A DNA stretch of 64,000 nucleotides, taken from the NCBI RefSeq assembly GCF_036850765.1, contig NC_089491.1, forward strand, positions 127,362,766-127,426,765, written 5' to 3'. Under the pieces are notes generated by a model. The model ran no database searches, was not told the DNA's origin, and was given only the letters and a program-made list of their open reading frames with translations. Below are positions 10,750-22,222 of the stretch, in pieces (position 1 is the first letter of the stretch; the number at the start of each line of letters is the position of its first letter). Position numbers and translations under genes: made by a program. This DNA is from Saccopteryx bilineata. Its lineage: Eukaryota; Chordata; Mammalia; Chiroptera; Emballonuridae.

Positions 10750-11640
10750 CAGACATAAACTATTTCTTTAGCTATTTATTGACATATTATAAGAAAAAGT
10801 GAGTTAGTGTAGGTATACAGTTAACTGCAGATTTGTAAAATGAACAGTGTATCTCACGTCTATATCAAGGAACAAAACATTTTCAAAAACACAGAAATTC
10901 ATCATGTTTCTTTACCAGGCACAACTTACTCAGAGAGAGTCATGATTCTGATTTCTAATCCTCTAGAGTACTTGGTACATAAATGAGTGAAAGCATAAAT
11001 GTCTTCTAGCATTTGACAATATATTTGTGAAATTCAGCCATATTGTTGTATATGAAATGGTAGACTGTTCTTTCCTTCTTTCTGCTGTTCTGTATGTGAC
11101 TAAACTTTACATAATTTATCCATTCTGAGGTTGGATAAACATTTACTGTTCACATAATTTATTTTGGTGACAATTAAAAGTAGTGCTGTTCTGAAAATTC
11201 ATGTTCTGAAAATTCATGTTCTGGGTAAACACATTGTAATTTTCTGTTATATATACACTGAAAAATATAATTGCTGGGTCACAGGGTCTGTTCGTGTTTA
11301 ACTTTAGTCAACACTGTTACAGAAATTTCCAAGTGATTTTGCTAATATCACACTCCTAATTTATGAGAGTTCCAATTGCTTTGCATCCTCACCAACATTT
11401 GATTTTTTTTCTTCCATTTTAATTATTCTGGTGGGAATATACTAGTGTCTCATATATATATATATTATCTATCAGATGTCCTCTTATATTATGTTCTTAT
11501 CTTTATTTTAAGTTTGTTGTTTCTTAAGGATTCTTGTATCTATATCCCTGGGTACATTGTTCTCTAACCTCATATGCTTTGCTAGTTTTGAAAGACTTTT
11601 TGCTAGTTTTGAAATCAAGGTTATGCTGTCCTCATAATTT
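10750..11640 (-). mobile_element. Ancient LINE-1 fragment, antisense
   Basis: The plus strand shows complements of L1M 3' sequence (10750-11000). Near 11260-11460 are complements of the ORF2 C-terminal region ('ttgctgggtcacagggtctgttcgtgtttaac', 'atgagagttccaattgctttgcatcctcaccaacattt', 'attctggtgggaatatactagtgtctca'). Near 11600-11640 there is a short RT-region complement ('aatcaaggttatgctgtcctcataa'). A 17-bp local duplication ('ctgaaaattcatgttct' twice) lies at about 11191-11224. Confidence 0.5.
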
Positions 11641-12176
11641 TTTTTTTTTTTTACTTTTAAAATACAGGGAGCAGAAGGACAGCTGTCAGAGGGAAGGGGG
11701 ATGAGAGGATGGGATATGAAAAGGCGAAGGGATTAGTGAAGTTATATACACATAACACATAGATACAGATAACAAGACAGCAAATACCAGAGGGAATAAA
11801 GGAGGGTGTTAGGAGGAGGGGGGCAAACGGGGTACAGTGAGATACACAGGGGTGGGGCTGAGGGTGTTATATTAGGATCCATTGGGCATGCCCACCAGGG
11901 GGCGATGTGCTGCCCATCTGGGCCATTTCTCTGCTGCAATTAGAGCCATTCTAGCACCTAAGGCAGAGGCCATGGAGACATCCTCAGCACCCAGGCCAAC
12001 TTTGCTCCCATGGAGCCTTGGCTGCAGGAGGGGAAGAGAGAGATGGAAAGGAAGGAGGGGGGCAATGGTGGAAAAGTAGATGGGCACTTCTCCTGTGTGT
12101 CCTGGCTGGGAATTGAACTCAGGGCTTCCACACGCCGGGCCTACGCTCTACCTACCGCTATGCCAACCAGCCAGGT
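11641..12176 (-). mobile_element. Type D SINE joined to L1-3'UTR-like sequence, antisense
   Basis: From 11875 to 12176 the plus strand is a clear antisense type D SINE ('cccaccagggggcgatg' through 'gccaaccagccaggt'). Its 3' block ('ctgaagctggaaacgggg') is missing. In its place 11660-11870 is a purine-rich stretch resembling a bat L1 3'UTR in the plus orientation ('cagagggaagggggatgagaggatggga'; compare 42890-42920). A T-run at 11641-11652 marks the far edge. It may be a chimeric retrotransposition product or two unrelated insertions. No target-site duplication was seen. Confidence 0.5.
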
Positions 12177-12180
12177 CTTG

Positions 12181-13041
12181 AACTTTTTAATGACCCAATA
12201 GAGATGAGGTTGTTTTTCTCTTTTTCTTTTTGTTGTGTGATAAACTATTTTCCACTATTTGCCAAAATGGTACCATAAACTTTCAGGATTCCAGGTCATT
12301 TTGGTTTAAATGCAGCTGGTAGTGAATAGTTTAGTATTGGCCAATCTCAGACACTACTTCTTAAGTCAAAATTCATTTTGTCCTAAACAATATAAAATTA
12401 AAAATACTTGTGAAAAATGTTTTATTAAAAATTTAAATCATCATATAAGAGAACTAAACATTTCCCAAAAACGTCACAGGACAAATCAGTAATGGAGGAA
12501 AGCTTTTAGAAGTATACTTTTTCTATATATTTTTTTTTCATAGAGTGATTGGGTCTAGCCTGAAGAAAATTTGATCTTTGTTCAACGTAAGTCTGCATTA
12601 GTGTGTTGGCTTGAGAGTTTAAAGAGTTATTTCACTCTTCTTTTTTTTCTTCTTTTTTTTCACTGTTCTTTAGATCAATAGTTTCTTAGCAGAACTGTGA
12701 CACATATTGTCTTATAAAAAGCACATTAATTTGCTGACCAGTTTAATTTTTTCTTATAGTCTTAAGCAAACTTATTGTGCATAGAGTATTACTATAATAG
12801 TATTATAAGAATAATTAGGAGACATTAATCCTTGTTTCTGTCATTTATTTCAGAAACCACAGATACTTTTCAGGTATGCAAAAAATAATTATAGAGAACA
12901 TTAAAATAAAGAAATAAAGTATAAAATTGCTTTCACAAAGATAATTTTATTAATGATTCATTTTTTTATTCAAAATAGAATGAATTAAAGATTTTAAAAC
13001 ATAGATCATTACTCATTTTTTGGATTACATATTTGCTGTTT
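12181..13041. other. AT-rich stretch, nothing recognised
   Basis: No SINE, no useful ORF. It forms the left flank of the large inverted L1. Confidence 0.4.
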
Positions 13042-13055
13042 AATATTTGTGTTTT
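13042..13055 (+). repeat. Left target-site duplication of the 5'-inverted L1
   Basis: The 14-bp AATATTTGTGTTTT here recurs exactly at 19520-19533. The left copy is followed by an A-rich L1 tail (seen as T-rich on this strand) and the right copy follows the end of the inverted segment. Confidence 0.7.
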
Positions 13056-15455
13056 GTTGTTTTTATTTTTGGCAGAGAACTTTTATTTTTTAATTGAATT
13101 TAATGAGGTGACACAAGTTAACCTAATAATATAGGTTTTAGGTACCCTATTCTACAACACATTTCTGTATACCATATTGTGTGTTCACACCCCCAAGACA
13201 AGTCTTTGTCCATCACTATTTATCTCTCCCATATCCTCCAACCTCTCCCTCAACTCCCAAGAAATCACCACATTGTTGTTTGAGTCCATGAGTTTTTTTT
13301 TTCTTTCTGTCTTGGTTCGCTTAATCCCTCCACTCCCAACCCCTACAGCTATCTACCTGTTCTCTATATATGAGTCTGTCTCTATTTTGCTTGTTAGTAT
13401 ATTTTGTTCATTAGATTCCATGCATGAGTGAACTCTCATGGTTCTTTTCTTTCCTTAGTTATTTCACTTATAATGTTTTCCACATCCATCCATGCTGTTG
13501 CAAAAGGTAAAGTTTCCTTCTCATTTAAAGCCAAGCAGCATTCCATTGTGTAAATGTAAGTCAATTATTTTAGTTTTTTTTTTTATCTATTTATCTACTG
13601 ATGGGCACTTGTACTGCTTTCAAATCTCAGCTATTATAAGTAACACTGCAATAAACATAAGAGTGAATATATTATTTTGAATTACAATTCTGTGTTTCTT
13701 CAGATAAATTCCTAGAAGTGAAATCACTGGCTCATAAGTCAATTTAATTTAATTTTTTTTTTTTTTTTTTTTTTTTACAGAGACAAAGAGAGAGTCAGAG
13801 AAAGGGATAGATAGGGACAGACAGATAGGAACAGAGAGAGATAAGAAGCATCAGTCATCAGTGCTTCATTGTTACACCTTAGTTGTTCATTGATTGCTTC
13901 TCGTTATGTGCCTTGACTGTGGGCCGTTAGCAGACAGAGTAACCCCTTGCTTGAGCCAGCAACTTTGGATCCAAGCTGGTGAGCTTTGCTCAAACCAGAT
14001 GAGCCCGCGCTCAAGCTGGCGACCTCTGGGTCTTAAACCTGGGTCCTCCGCATTCAAGTCCAATGCTCTATCCACTGTGCCACCACCTGATCAGGCTATT
14101 TTTAAATTTTTGAGGTAGCTCCATACTGCATTCCACAGTGGATATACCAATCGGCATTTCTACCAACAGTGCACAAAGGTTCCCTTTTCTCCATATTTTA
14201 GCCAACATTTGTTTTAGTTGAGTTACTGATAAAATTCATTCTGAAAGGTATGAAGTGATATCTCATTGTGATTTTAATTTGCATTTATCTGATAATTAGC
14301 GACATTAAGCATCTTTTCATATGTCTATTGACCATTTGTATGTCTTTTTTGGAAAAGTGTCTATTCAAGTACTTTGTGTGTTTTTTAATTGTATTGCTTG
14401 AGAATATTTTTGGTGTTGAGTTTTATAAGTCCTTAATACATTTTGAATATTATTACTTTATTAGATGGGTTGGTGAATATATTTTTTCATTCAGTGGGTT
14501 GTCTATTAATTTTGATGATGGTTTCCTTTGCTATGCAAAAACTTTTTAGTTTGATTTAGTCCCATTTGTTTATCTTTTCTTTTGCTTCCCTTACTTGAGG
14601 TGATATATCTGAAAAAAATATTGTTATGAGAACAGTCTGAGATTTTACTGCTTATTATTTCTTCCAGGTTTTTTAAAGTTTTGTTTCTAACATTTAAGAT
14701 TTTACTCTATTTGTAATTTATTCTTGTGTATAGTGAAAAAAGGTGGTCTTGTTTTATTTTTTATTTTGCATGTATCTGTTAAATTTTTAACACTATTTAT
14801 TGAAGAGACTATCTTTATCCCATCATATGTTTTCGTCTACTTTGGCAAATATTAATTAAACATAAAGACTGGGCTTGATTTCTGGGCTCTCTATTCTGTT
14901 TCATTGAACTGAAATATATCTGTTTTTATGCCAATACCACACTGTTTTGGTTACTATGGCCTTGAAATATAGCTTAATATCAGGTTGCATAAATCCTCCA
15001 AATATGTTCTTCTTTCTCAACATTTCTGTGGCTATTCAGGGTATTTTGTGGTTCCATGTAAACATTTGAAATATTTGTTCTAATTCTGTAAAATATTCCA
15101 TTGATATCTTGTTAGAAATTGCATTGAATCTGCAGAAATCTTTGGGAAAAATGGACATTCTGATGATATTAATTCTTCCTATTTATGAACATGGTATATG
15201 ATTCTACTTATTTGTATCTACTTCAGATTTTTTCTTCAGAGTATTATAGTTTTCTGAATACAGGTCTTTTACATAATTGGTTAAGTTTATTTTTAGTTTA
15301 TTTTTTTTGAAGCAACTGTAAATAATATTGTTTTCTCAATTTCCTTTTCTGATAGTTCATTATTGGTATAAAAATGCAACTTTCTGGATATTTTTTATCC
15401 TGTTACATTATTAAATTATTTTATCAATTTTAGTAATTTTTTGGTGGAATATATA
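13056..15455 (-). mobile_element. Old LINE-1, 3' half (FADD motif to poly(A)), antisense
   Basis: Antisense L1 from the 3'UTR (13090-13300) through the ORF2 C-terminus to the middle of the reverse transcriptase, interrupted by one type A SINE. Read on the minus strand, the inner end near 15400-15455 decodes to a worn version of the peptide directly after the FADD motif (…MLYI…, then the NIQKSxAFLY-like segment). Stops and indels are frequent. Together with 15456-19519 this makes one insertion. It is the sense (3') part of a twin-primed L1. Confidence 0.75.
13753..14096 (-). mobile_element. tRNA-derived SINE, type A, antisense
   Basis: A poly(T) run at 13753-13777, then the reversed type A body and the reversed tRNA-like head ending 'ccaccacctgatcaggc' at 14096. 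It splits the old L1 cleanly, with L1 sequence resuming at 14097. AT-rich flanks ('taatttaattt' / 'tatttttaaattt') make the target duplication hard to delimit. Confidence 0.9.
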
Positions 15456-16079
15456 ACATTTGTCTAATACATATAAATAAACACATAGAGGTATCCAAAA
15501 TGGAGAGAAAAAAACAGCCCCTAAATAACAAAAGAGAAGAAATTTTTAGAAAAATGGATAAATAAAAAGGAGGTAAGCAATTTATCAGAGTTAAAAAAAA
15601 GTAGCTATATTAATGTTTAGGGAACAAAGTGAGAACTTCAACAAAGAGATAGCAAGCATAAAAAAGAACATAGATATCATAAATAAGAACCAGTCAGAAA
15701 TGAAGAATATAATATTTGACATCAAGAATGCACTGAATGGAATGAACAATAATCCAGATAAAGCTCAGGACTGAATCAGTGATTTGGAAGACAAAGTAGA
15801 AGGAGACACCCATTCAGAGCAGCAAACAAAAAAAGATTAAAAAGAATGAGGAGAATTTAAGTGATCTTTAGTGCAACATAAAGTATAACCATATCTATAC
15901 CCTAGGGGTACCAGAATGAAAAAAAAAGAGATTAAGATTTTGAGAACTTATTTGAAAAAAATGACTAAAAATTTCTCTAACCTGGTGAAGGAGTAAGACA
16001 CAGAAATCTAAAAAGCACAAAGTTCCAAACAAGATGGATCCAAAGAGGCCCACACCAAGACAAATCAGAACTAAAATAG

Positions 16080-16423
16080 TCAGCCTGGCATGTGGAAGTC
16101 CCAGGTTTGATTTCTGGTCAGGGCACACAGGAGAATCACCCATCTGATTTTCCACCCTTCCCCCTCTCCTTTTTCTCTATCTCTCCCTTTATCTCCCTCA
16201 GCCAAGGCTCCATGGGAGCAAAGTTGGCCCTAGTACTGAAGATGGCTCCATGACCTCCACCTCGGGTGCTAGAATGACTCCAGTTGCTGCAGAGCAACAC
16301 CCCAGGGGGCCAAGCATTGCCCCCTGGTGGGCATGCCAGGTGGATCTCGGTCAGGCGCATACAGGAGTCTGTCTGCCTGCCTCCCCCCACCTCTGCTTCT
16401 TACTCCATAAAAATACAAAAAAA
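16080..16423 (+). mobile_element. tRNA-derived SINE, type D, 5'-truncated
   Basis: Type D copy lacking about the first 30 bp of the head (it begins 'cagcctggcatgtggaagtc', just past box A). Box B region, CT-rich stretch, core and A-rich tail are present. 'aaaatag' before it and 'aaaagtag' after it are a possible target duplication. Confidence 0.85.
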
Positions 16424-16865
16424 GTAGCTAAACTTAAAAATGAAGAGAGAATCTTAAAAGAAGCAAGAGAAAAGCTTTTAGTTACCTAAAAGAGAACTTC
16501 CATAAGACTGTCAGCTGATTTCTAAATAGAAACATTTTAGGAGAGAAAAGATTGGCATGATATATTTAATGTAATAAAAAGCAACAACTTATAATTAAGA
16601 CTTCTTATCCAGGGAAGATATTATTTAAATTTGAATAAGAAATAAAGAGCTTCCTAGACAAAAGAAAATCTAAAGGAGTTTGTTATCATCAAACCAATAA
16701 TACAAGAAATATTTATATTAAAGGTTCTGCTTTAAGAAGAACAGAAGAAGAAGAATAAAAGGTAAGTACATAGCTAAAAGAATAAAATGACAGTAAATGC
16801 ACACCTATCAATAATAACTTTAAATTTAAATGGTTTATACACTCTAGTCAAAAGACATTGGATAA

Positions 16866-17170
16866 CTTAATTTCAATTTTTACTTTTCTGATGATTAGTG
16901 ATGCTGACCATTTTTTCATGTTTATTGGCCATCTCTGTGTCCTCTTTAGAAAGGTATCTATTCAGGTTTTCTGCCTTCTTTTTTTAAGGGCAAGCAGTAT
17001 TCCACAGTGTAAATGTACCACAGCTTTATTATTTACTCATCCACTGATGGGCACTTGAAATGCTTCCAAATCTTGACTATTATGAATAATGCTGAATTGT
17101 GAGGTTTGTTTTTAAGTTTTTAAGATTGAAATTATATTGAGCATGGTTTCTGACCATAATGATATAAAAC
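16866..17170. mobile_element. Mosaic of three small L1 pieces inside the old L1
   Basis: The surrounding L1 breaks after 'aaaagacattggataac' and resumes near 17180 ('atatatgctgtctacaagag'). Between them lie an antisense ORF2 C-terminal piece (16880-16975) and a second antisense piece (16985-17095) that in L1 order should have come before the first. A short sense piece matching the end of the endonuclease (17120-17170, worn KIEIxLSxxSDH) follows. The pieces are out of their normal order and in mixed orientation. Confidence 0.5.
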
Positions 17171-18540
17171 TAAGACAAAAAGATACACATATATGCTGTC
17201 TACAAGAGACCCAACCAGAACAAAGCTACATATAGGCTAAAGATAAAGGGATATAAAAATATATTTTATGCATATGGAAATGAAAAAAAAGATGGAGTAA
17301 CAATACTTACATTTGACAAATTAGACTTCAAAACAATGGATAGAGTAAGAGACATTGAAGGACACTACATCATGATAAAGAGAGCAATCCCAATAAAGAA
17401 TATAACCCTTTTACACATTATAACCCAATACAGGAGAATCTAAGTATGTAAAACAAATCTGAATGTAAAGAGAAAAATCAACAGCAATGCAGTTATAGTA
17501 GGAAATTTTAACACCCACTAACATCAGTGAATAGTTCTTCCACACAGAAAACCAACAAGGAAAATGGTAGCTTTATGACACATTAGGTTAAATGGGTTTA
17601 ATTGATATCTTTAGAGCATTTCATGCCAAAGTAGCTGAAAATACATTCTTTCCAAAAGCATGTAGAAGTTTTCTAAGATAGACCACATATTAGAACACAA
17701 AACAAATCTCAATAAATTTAAGAAGTTTGAAATCATATTAAGTATCTTCTCTTACTATAATGGTCTGAAACTGGAAATCAATCACAAGAAAATAACTGAA
17801 AAATACACAAACACATGAAGGCTAAAAAATGTTACTAAACAAGGAATGGGTTAACAATGAGATCAAAGAACAAATTGAAAGATACGTTGGAACAAATAAA
17901 ATTGAATGCAAAGCAATGCACAATTTATGGGGCACAGCGAAAGCAGTCCTAGGAGGGAGATTCATGGTATTATAGGCCTACCTCAAGAATCAATAAAAAA
18001 TTTCAAATGAACAATCTAACTTTACACTTAAGAAACTTGAAAAAGAAAAATAAACAAAGCTGAAAGTGTATAAAAAGAAAATAATAAAGACCAGAGCAGA
18101 AATAAATGAAATAGAGTCTAAAAAACAAAACAAAATATTAATGAAACCAACTGTTCATTCTGTGAAAGATAAACAAGAATGACAAACTTTAACCAGACTC
18201 ATCAAGAAATAAAAAGAGAACCCAAATAAATAAAATCAGAGGTGAAAGAGAAGCAACAGCTGAACATACAAAGAATTGTAAGAATATTACAAATTACTAT
18301 ATGTCAAAATTTAGACAATCTGGATGAAATGGATAAATTTCTAGAAACATAATCTTTCAAACTGAATCAGAAAGAATCAGAGAATCTCAATTGACAGATT
18401 ACAGCTACTGAAATTGAAGCAGTAATCAGTTTCAACAACAAAAGTCCAGAACTAGATGGCTTCACAGGTGAATTACCAAACATTAAAAGAATTAACACCT
18501 ATCCTTCTCAAACTATTCCAAAAATTTAATAGAAAGGATG

Positions 18541-18900
18541 AGGCCCTGGCCGGTTGGTTCACTGGTAAAGTATTGGCCCAGCATGTGGATGTTCTGGGTT
18601 CAATTCCTGGTCAGGGCACACAGAAAGACCCATCTGTGTCTCCACCCTTCCCCCTCTCCTTTCTTTCTAATCTTTCTCTTCCCCTCCTGCAGCCAAAGCT
18701 CCATTGGAGCAAAGTTGGTCCAGGCACTGAGGATGACTCCATGGCCTCCGCCTCAGGTGCTAGAATGGCTTCAGCTGCAATGGAGCAATGCCCCAGATGG
18801 CAGAGCATCACCCCTTAGTGAGCTTGCTGGATAGATCCCAGTGGGGCACATGCTGGAGTCTGTCGCTCTGCCTGCCTGCTTCTCACTTCAGAAAAATGCA

Positions 18901-18935
<35 letters not shown>
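18541..18935 (+). mobile_element. tRNA-derived SINE, type D, with (AAT)n tail
   Basis: Complete type D copy beginning 'aggccctggccggttggttc' and ending in about 11 AAT units (18901-18935). The flanks 'aatagaaaggatga' and 'aataggaagaatga' are an imperfect target-site duplication. It interrupts the RT region of the old L1. Confidence 0.9.
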
Positions 18936-18937
<2 letters not shown>

Positions 18938-19519
18938 GGAAGAATGACTTTCAAGCTTTTTTTATGAAGCCAACCTTATCCTATTTCCAAAATTAGATAA
19001 AGACACTAAAAACAAAAATATATACATAGGCCAATATCCCTGGTAAACATAGGTGCTAAAATCTTCAACAAAACATGAGCAAACCAGATTCAGCAATATA
19101 GTAAAAAGATCATACTACATAATCAAATGAGATTTAATTTAGAACTGTAACATTGGTACAATATCCAAAAATCAATAACATAATACACTACATGAAACAA
19201 AATGAAGAATAAAAACCACATGATAATATCCATAGATGCAGAAAAAGGATTTGATAAAATCTAGCCCCTGGTTATGTTTAAAACTTTCAGCAAAGTAGAA
19301 GTAGAAAGAACATACCTCAAAGAAGTAAAGGCCATATATAATCATACTCAATGAGTAAAAGCTACAAGCATTTTCCTTAAGATCAAGAACATGACAGGGA
19401 TAGGCACTATCACCACTCTTATTCAATATAGTACTAAAGTCCAAGCTTTAGCAATTAGACAAGAAGAAGAAAGAAAAGGCATCCAAGTTGGAAATAAAGC
19501 AAAACTGTCATTATTTTTA

Positions 19520-19533
19520 AATATTTGTGTTTT
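19520..19533 (+). repeat. Right target-site duplication of the 5'-inverted L1
   Basis: Exact match to 13042-13055. It sits directly between the end of the inverted L1 segment and an older antisense L1 3' end. Confidence 0.7.
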
Positions 19534-19844
19534 TAAAATAAACTTTTTACTTTAGAACAGTTTTAGGTACAGAAAAAGAATTCAAGGATAGTACAGAGAT
19601 TTACTGTTAACACTTTGTGTGTATGGTACATATATTACAATTAATGAGCCATCATTTATATGTTATAGTATTACAAACTAAAGTCCACATTCATCTCAGA
19701 ATTTTTTAGTTTTGAGGTAATGTCTTTTATCTACTTTAGGATCTTATCCAATATATATACATATATTAGGCACATTTCCTCAGGCATCTCTTGACATTTT
19801 CTAACTTTTCTTGTTTTAGATAACCTTGTAAAAATTTTAAGGAG
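19534..19844 (-). mobile_element. Ancient LINE-1 3' end, antisense (left part)
   Basis: Phrases such as 'actttagaacagttttaggtacagaaaaa', 'gtacagagattt', 'attacaattaatgagcc' and 'aggcacatttcctcaggcatctcttgac' follow an L1M-type 3' end on the opposite strand, from memory of mammal-wide L1M sequences. The element continues at 27641 after the full-length L1 that split it. Confidence 0.6.
19831..19844 (+). repeat. Left target-site duplication of the full-length L1
   Basis: AAAATTTTAAGGAG here and at 27641-27654, a perfect 14-bp match. The leading AAAA resembles the TTTT/AA target preference of L1 endonuclease, read on the other strand. Confidence 0.9.
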
Positions 19845-22222
19845 GGTGACGTCACGGAAATGGCGCCGTGAGAAGCGCGTCTGACAGCTCTCCCCTAAAT
19901 CACAACAAATTTATCAACTAGAAACAGAAAAATTTATCCTCGGAGCATTCCGGAGTTCCACACAAACTGAAAGCAAAAGGACTGTTATCATTTGAATCTG
20001 AAAGACGAGGGTGTGGAGGAAGCTACCGCAGCGATGCTCATTCAAGCCGCGAGGGAGTGCGCCTGCGGTGAGTCAGCCCATATACTTGGGAACCGCGAGC
20101 CACCGCGAGCCGCCGCGCCGCGAACCGCCACCAGGAGCGGCCGCCACGAGCCACCGCCGCGAGCCGTCGCGAGCAGCCGCGCACGCGCGCCCGGTCCGGT
20201 TGAGCACCGCTGACGTTCCCAGCGGCCCGCACACTGCGAGTGGGGGTCGCCGGCCACCGGTGCCCAGAGCGCCCCATTCGTGCGCGTGCCTTGGGCATTC
20301 CACGTGCCCAGGGCGCCCTGCTGGCCCGCACACCCAGGGGGCTCCATTATCCTGCGCCTGGTGCGGTCCAGCCGCCAGCGGCTGGGCGAGCGGGAGAGGC
20401 TTGGGAGATTCTCTCCGTGGCGGGGCACCTCACCCAGCCATTCAAGCTAACAATCAAGCATTGGGGGAGGGGCGCGCGCAGGCAGCCTAAAATACCTTCG
20501 GAAGCACAGCTGCGACCCAATCACTGAAATTAGCTTAACCCATAAAATCTGCGCACCCTCGGTTCTAATTGATAAGATCTCTCTCAGTTCAGCGATCCAA
20601 GACAAGAGGCGTGATATTTTTTAAGTGCCTCTCGCTAAAGGGGCGGGGGCAACTTCTGATTGATAGAGCCTCCATATTCAGGGATAAACGCTAACAAGAA
20701 GGACTTGGCAGATAATAAGGTCTATACTACACTAGTCGTAAGCAGAGACTAGTGCCTCTTCTTCCCTGCAAAAATAGGCTACAAAGTGTGGAAAGCCTGG
20801 GTTGAGAGGTCCAACTAAATGATAGGCGCTGAACAGTCACCTTGACAACAATTGACTCCCACCCCCGCCTGATTACACTGGAGGCCCTGACTCTCAGAGC
20901 CTTTCCCAAAGCCTTGCACTGAGTGGGGATAGAGTGGGGATTTCCCAGCTCTTTGAGCCTCTTACTCCCCAGGCAGAAGCAGTTGCAGCCTTATAGCTGG
21001 ATCACCAGGCTGCTAATTCAGAAAGGGGGGACTAGGAGAGAGAATCCAGGAAAGCAAACTCTCTCATCGTTGGACCCTGCAAACGCCAACAAGCCTTTAC
21101 TTCCAGCAAGACTAAAGCCAATTATATGACATTGCCATAGAATCCCATCAACTGCAAATCCCTACCTAAGAGTGACACAGGGGCAGAGCCTGGGGTACAG
21201 AGTCACTGACTAGGAAGAGGGAGAGAAAAGAAAAAGGAAGAAGTTAACCTCTCAAAATCAAGAAAAACCCACAGACTTTACAACTTGATCCACTAATTTT
21301 CTTTTGTTGTTGTTGTTGTTTGTTTCTTCTATCTTTTTGCCTTTATTTCCTCCACCTCGGTCCTTCTATTCTCTGCCCATATTATGCTTCCCCTTTCTTG
21401 AACTACACTACCCATGAGTGTTGCATTTTATTTTTCTTCTTCATCCTCACCCTCCTTTAAGGTTATACTCCAAAACACTTAACTCTCACTCTCCTCTTTT
21501 GTTTTTTTTTTTTTGTTTTTTTTTTTGTCTTGCTTTATTTTGTTTTTTTCTCCTCCTATTTTATTTCTTCCTTCATTTTTCTCTTTTTCTTATTTTTTCC
21601 TTTCTATTCGTTTTTTCTTTTCTCATTTTACTTTCCTCCCATATAATCCTCAATCACGAACAAATTAGTTAATTTGGGACTCAAGGCTTTTTTTTGGCTT
21701 TATTTCTCTTTTTTGCTTTTGTTTTTATTTTTTTTTCTCTTGTTTGTTTATTTTTGTGGCATTTTGGGTCCTACCAACCGAAGGTCTCCATTGTATTTAG
21801 TCTTCGCTCCACTTAATACAACAGATTTTTACTTATTATTTTTATTTTTCTTCTTTATTATTCTTTTTTGGTCCTTTTTTCTGATTCCCTCTTATCCCTC
21901 TCATTATATCTCTTAGTTGACCATCACTTACAAGCAAATCATCTTATGCTTGTCTAAGATTTTCTTCCTTTTTTTTTTTTTTGCATTTAGTAGGTCCCTA
22001 CTCCCTTTTTTTGCCCCTTGAACTCTTCACCCCAAATCAGGCCCTCCATTATACGCACGATATTTCCCTGAGGAGGGGAGAGGAGGGAAAGAGAAGAGAG
22101 AAAAAAAGGGGGAAATAATAAATTATTACTGTTTTTTTTTGTGGGGTGTTTTACCTTTTTTTTTTTTTTTCTTTTTACTCTTTATTAATTCTAATTAGTG
22201 CTATCAATAAGACCACCCTCAG
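19845..22222 (+). promoter_or_regulatory. L1 5'UTR / internal promoter
   Basis: About 2.4 kb in three parts. The first 120 bp carries a CRE-like palindrome and a YY1-like site. From 19970 to about 20890 is a CpG-rich block with degenerate 'ccgcgagc' repeats (20090-20190), unlike the AT-rich surroundings. From 20895 it is shared with the second L1 (60482 onward) and ends in about 900 bp of T/C-rich tracts (21290-22200) just before ORF1. By analogy with human and mouse L1 it should hold an internal Pol II promoter, but no initiation site can be fixed from sequence. Confidence 0.8.
19847..19866 (+). promoter_or_regulatory. CRE-like palindrome and YY1-like site at L1 start
   Basis: TGACGTCA (19847-19854) is a perfect CREB/ATF consensus. 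AAATGGCGCC (19858-19867) resembles the YY1 motif that fixes the transcription start in human L1. The second L1 has the degraded pair TGACATCA and TAATGGCGC at 59411-59430, so both were part of the ancestral 5' end. Confidence 0.6.

Larger units (their letters stand above)
15456..19519 (+). mobile_element. Old LINE-1, inverted 5' half (ORF1 to RT), plus strand
   Basis: Plus-strand L1 sequence from the ORF1 coiled-coil region (15620-15800) and the ORF1 C-terminal domain (about 16440-16620) through ORF2. Visible landmarks are the start of the endonuclease (16800-16865), the CLQET-like segment (17195-17215), the linker (17880-18250), and RT motifs at 18440-18520, 18960-19060 and 19200-19260. It stops at 19519, where the worn peptide …KLSLF precedes what would be the FADD motif. 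That residue boundary is exactly where the antisense half begins, so this is the inverted segment of the same insertion. Interruptions: two type D SINEs and a small L1 mosaic. Confidence 0.75.

Noticed and set aside
13177..14549. Hydrophobic ORFs resembling membrane proteins
   Set aside because: They are reverse-strand translations of L1 sequence, which gives Phe/Leu/Ile-rich peptides; the same applies to ORFs at 21418-21916 in the T/C-rich L1 5'UTR.
20011..20490. 159-codon plus-strand ORF rich in Arg, Pro and Ala
   Set aside because: Lies in the CpG-rich L1 5'UTR where stop codons are rare on all frames; several overlapping frames are open at once.
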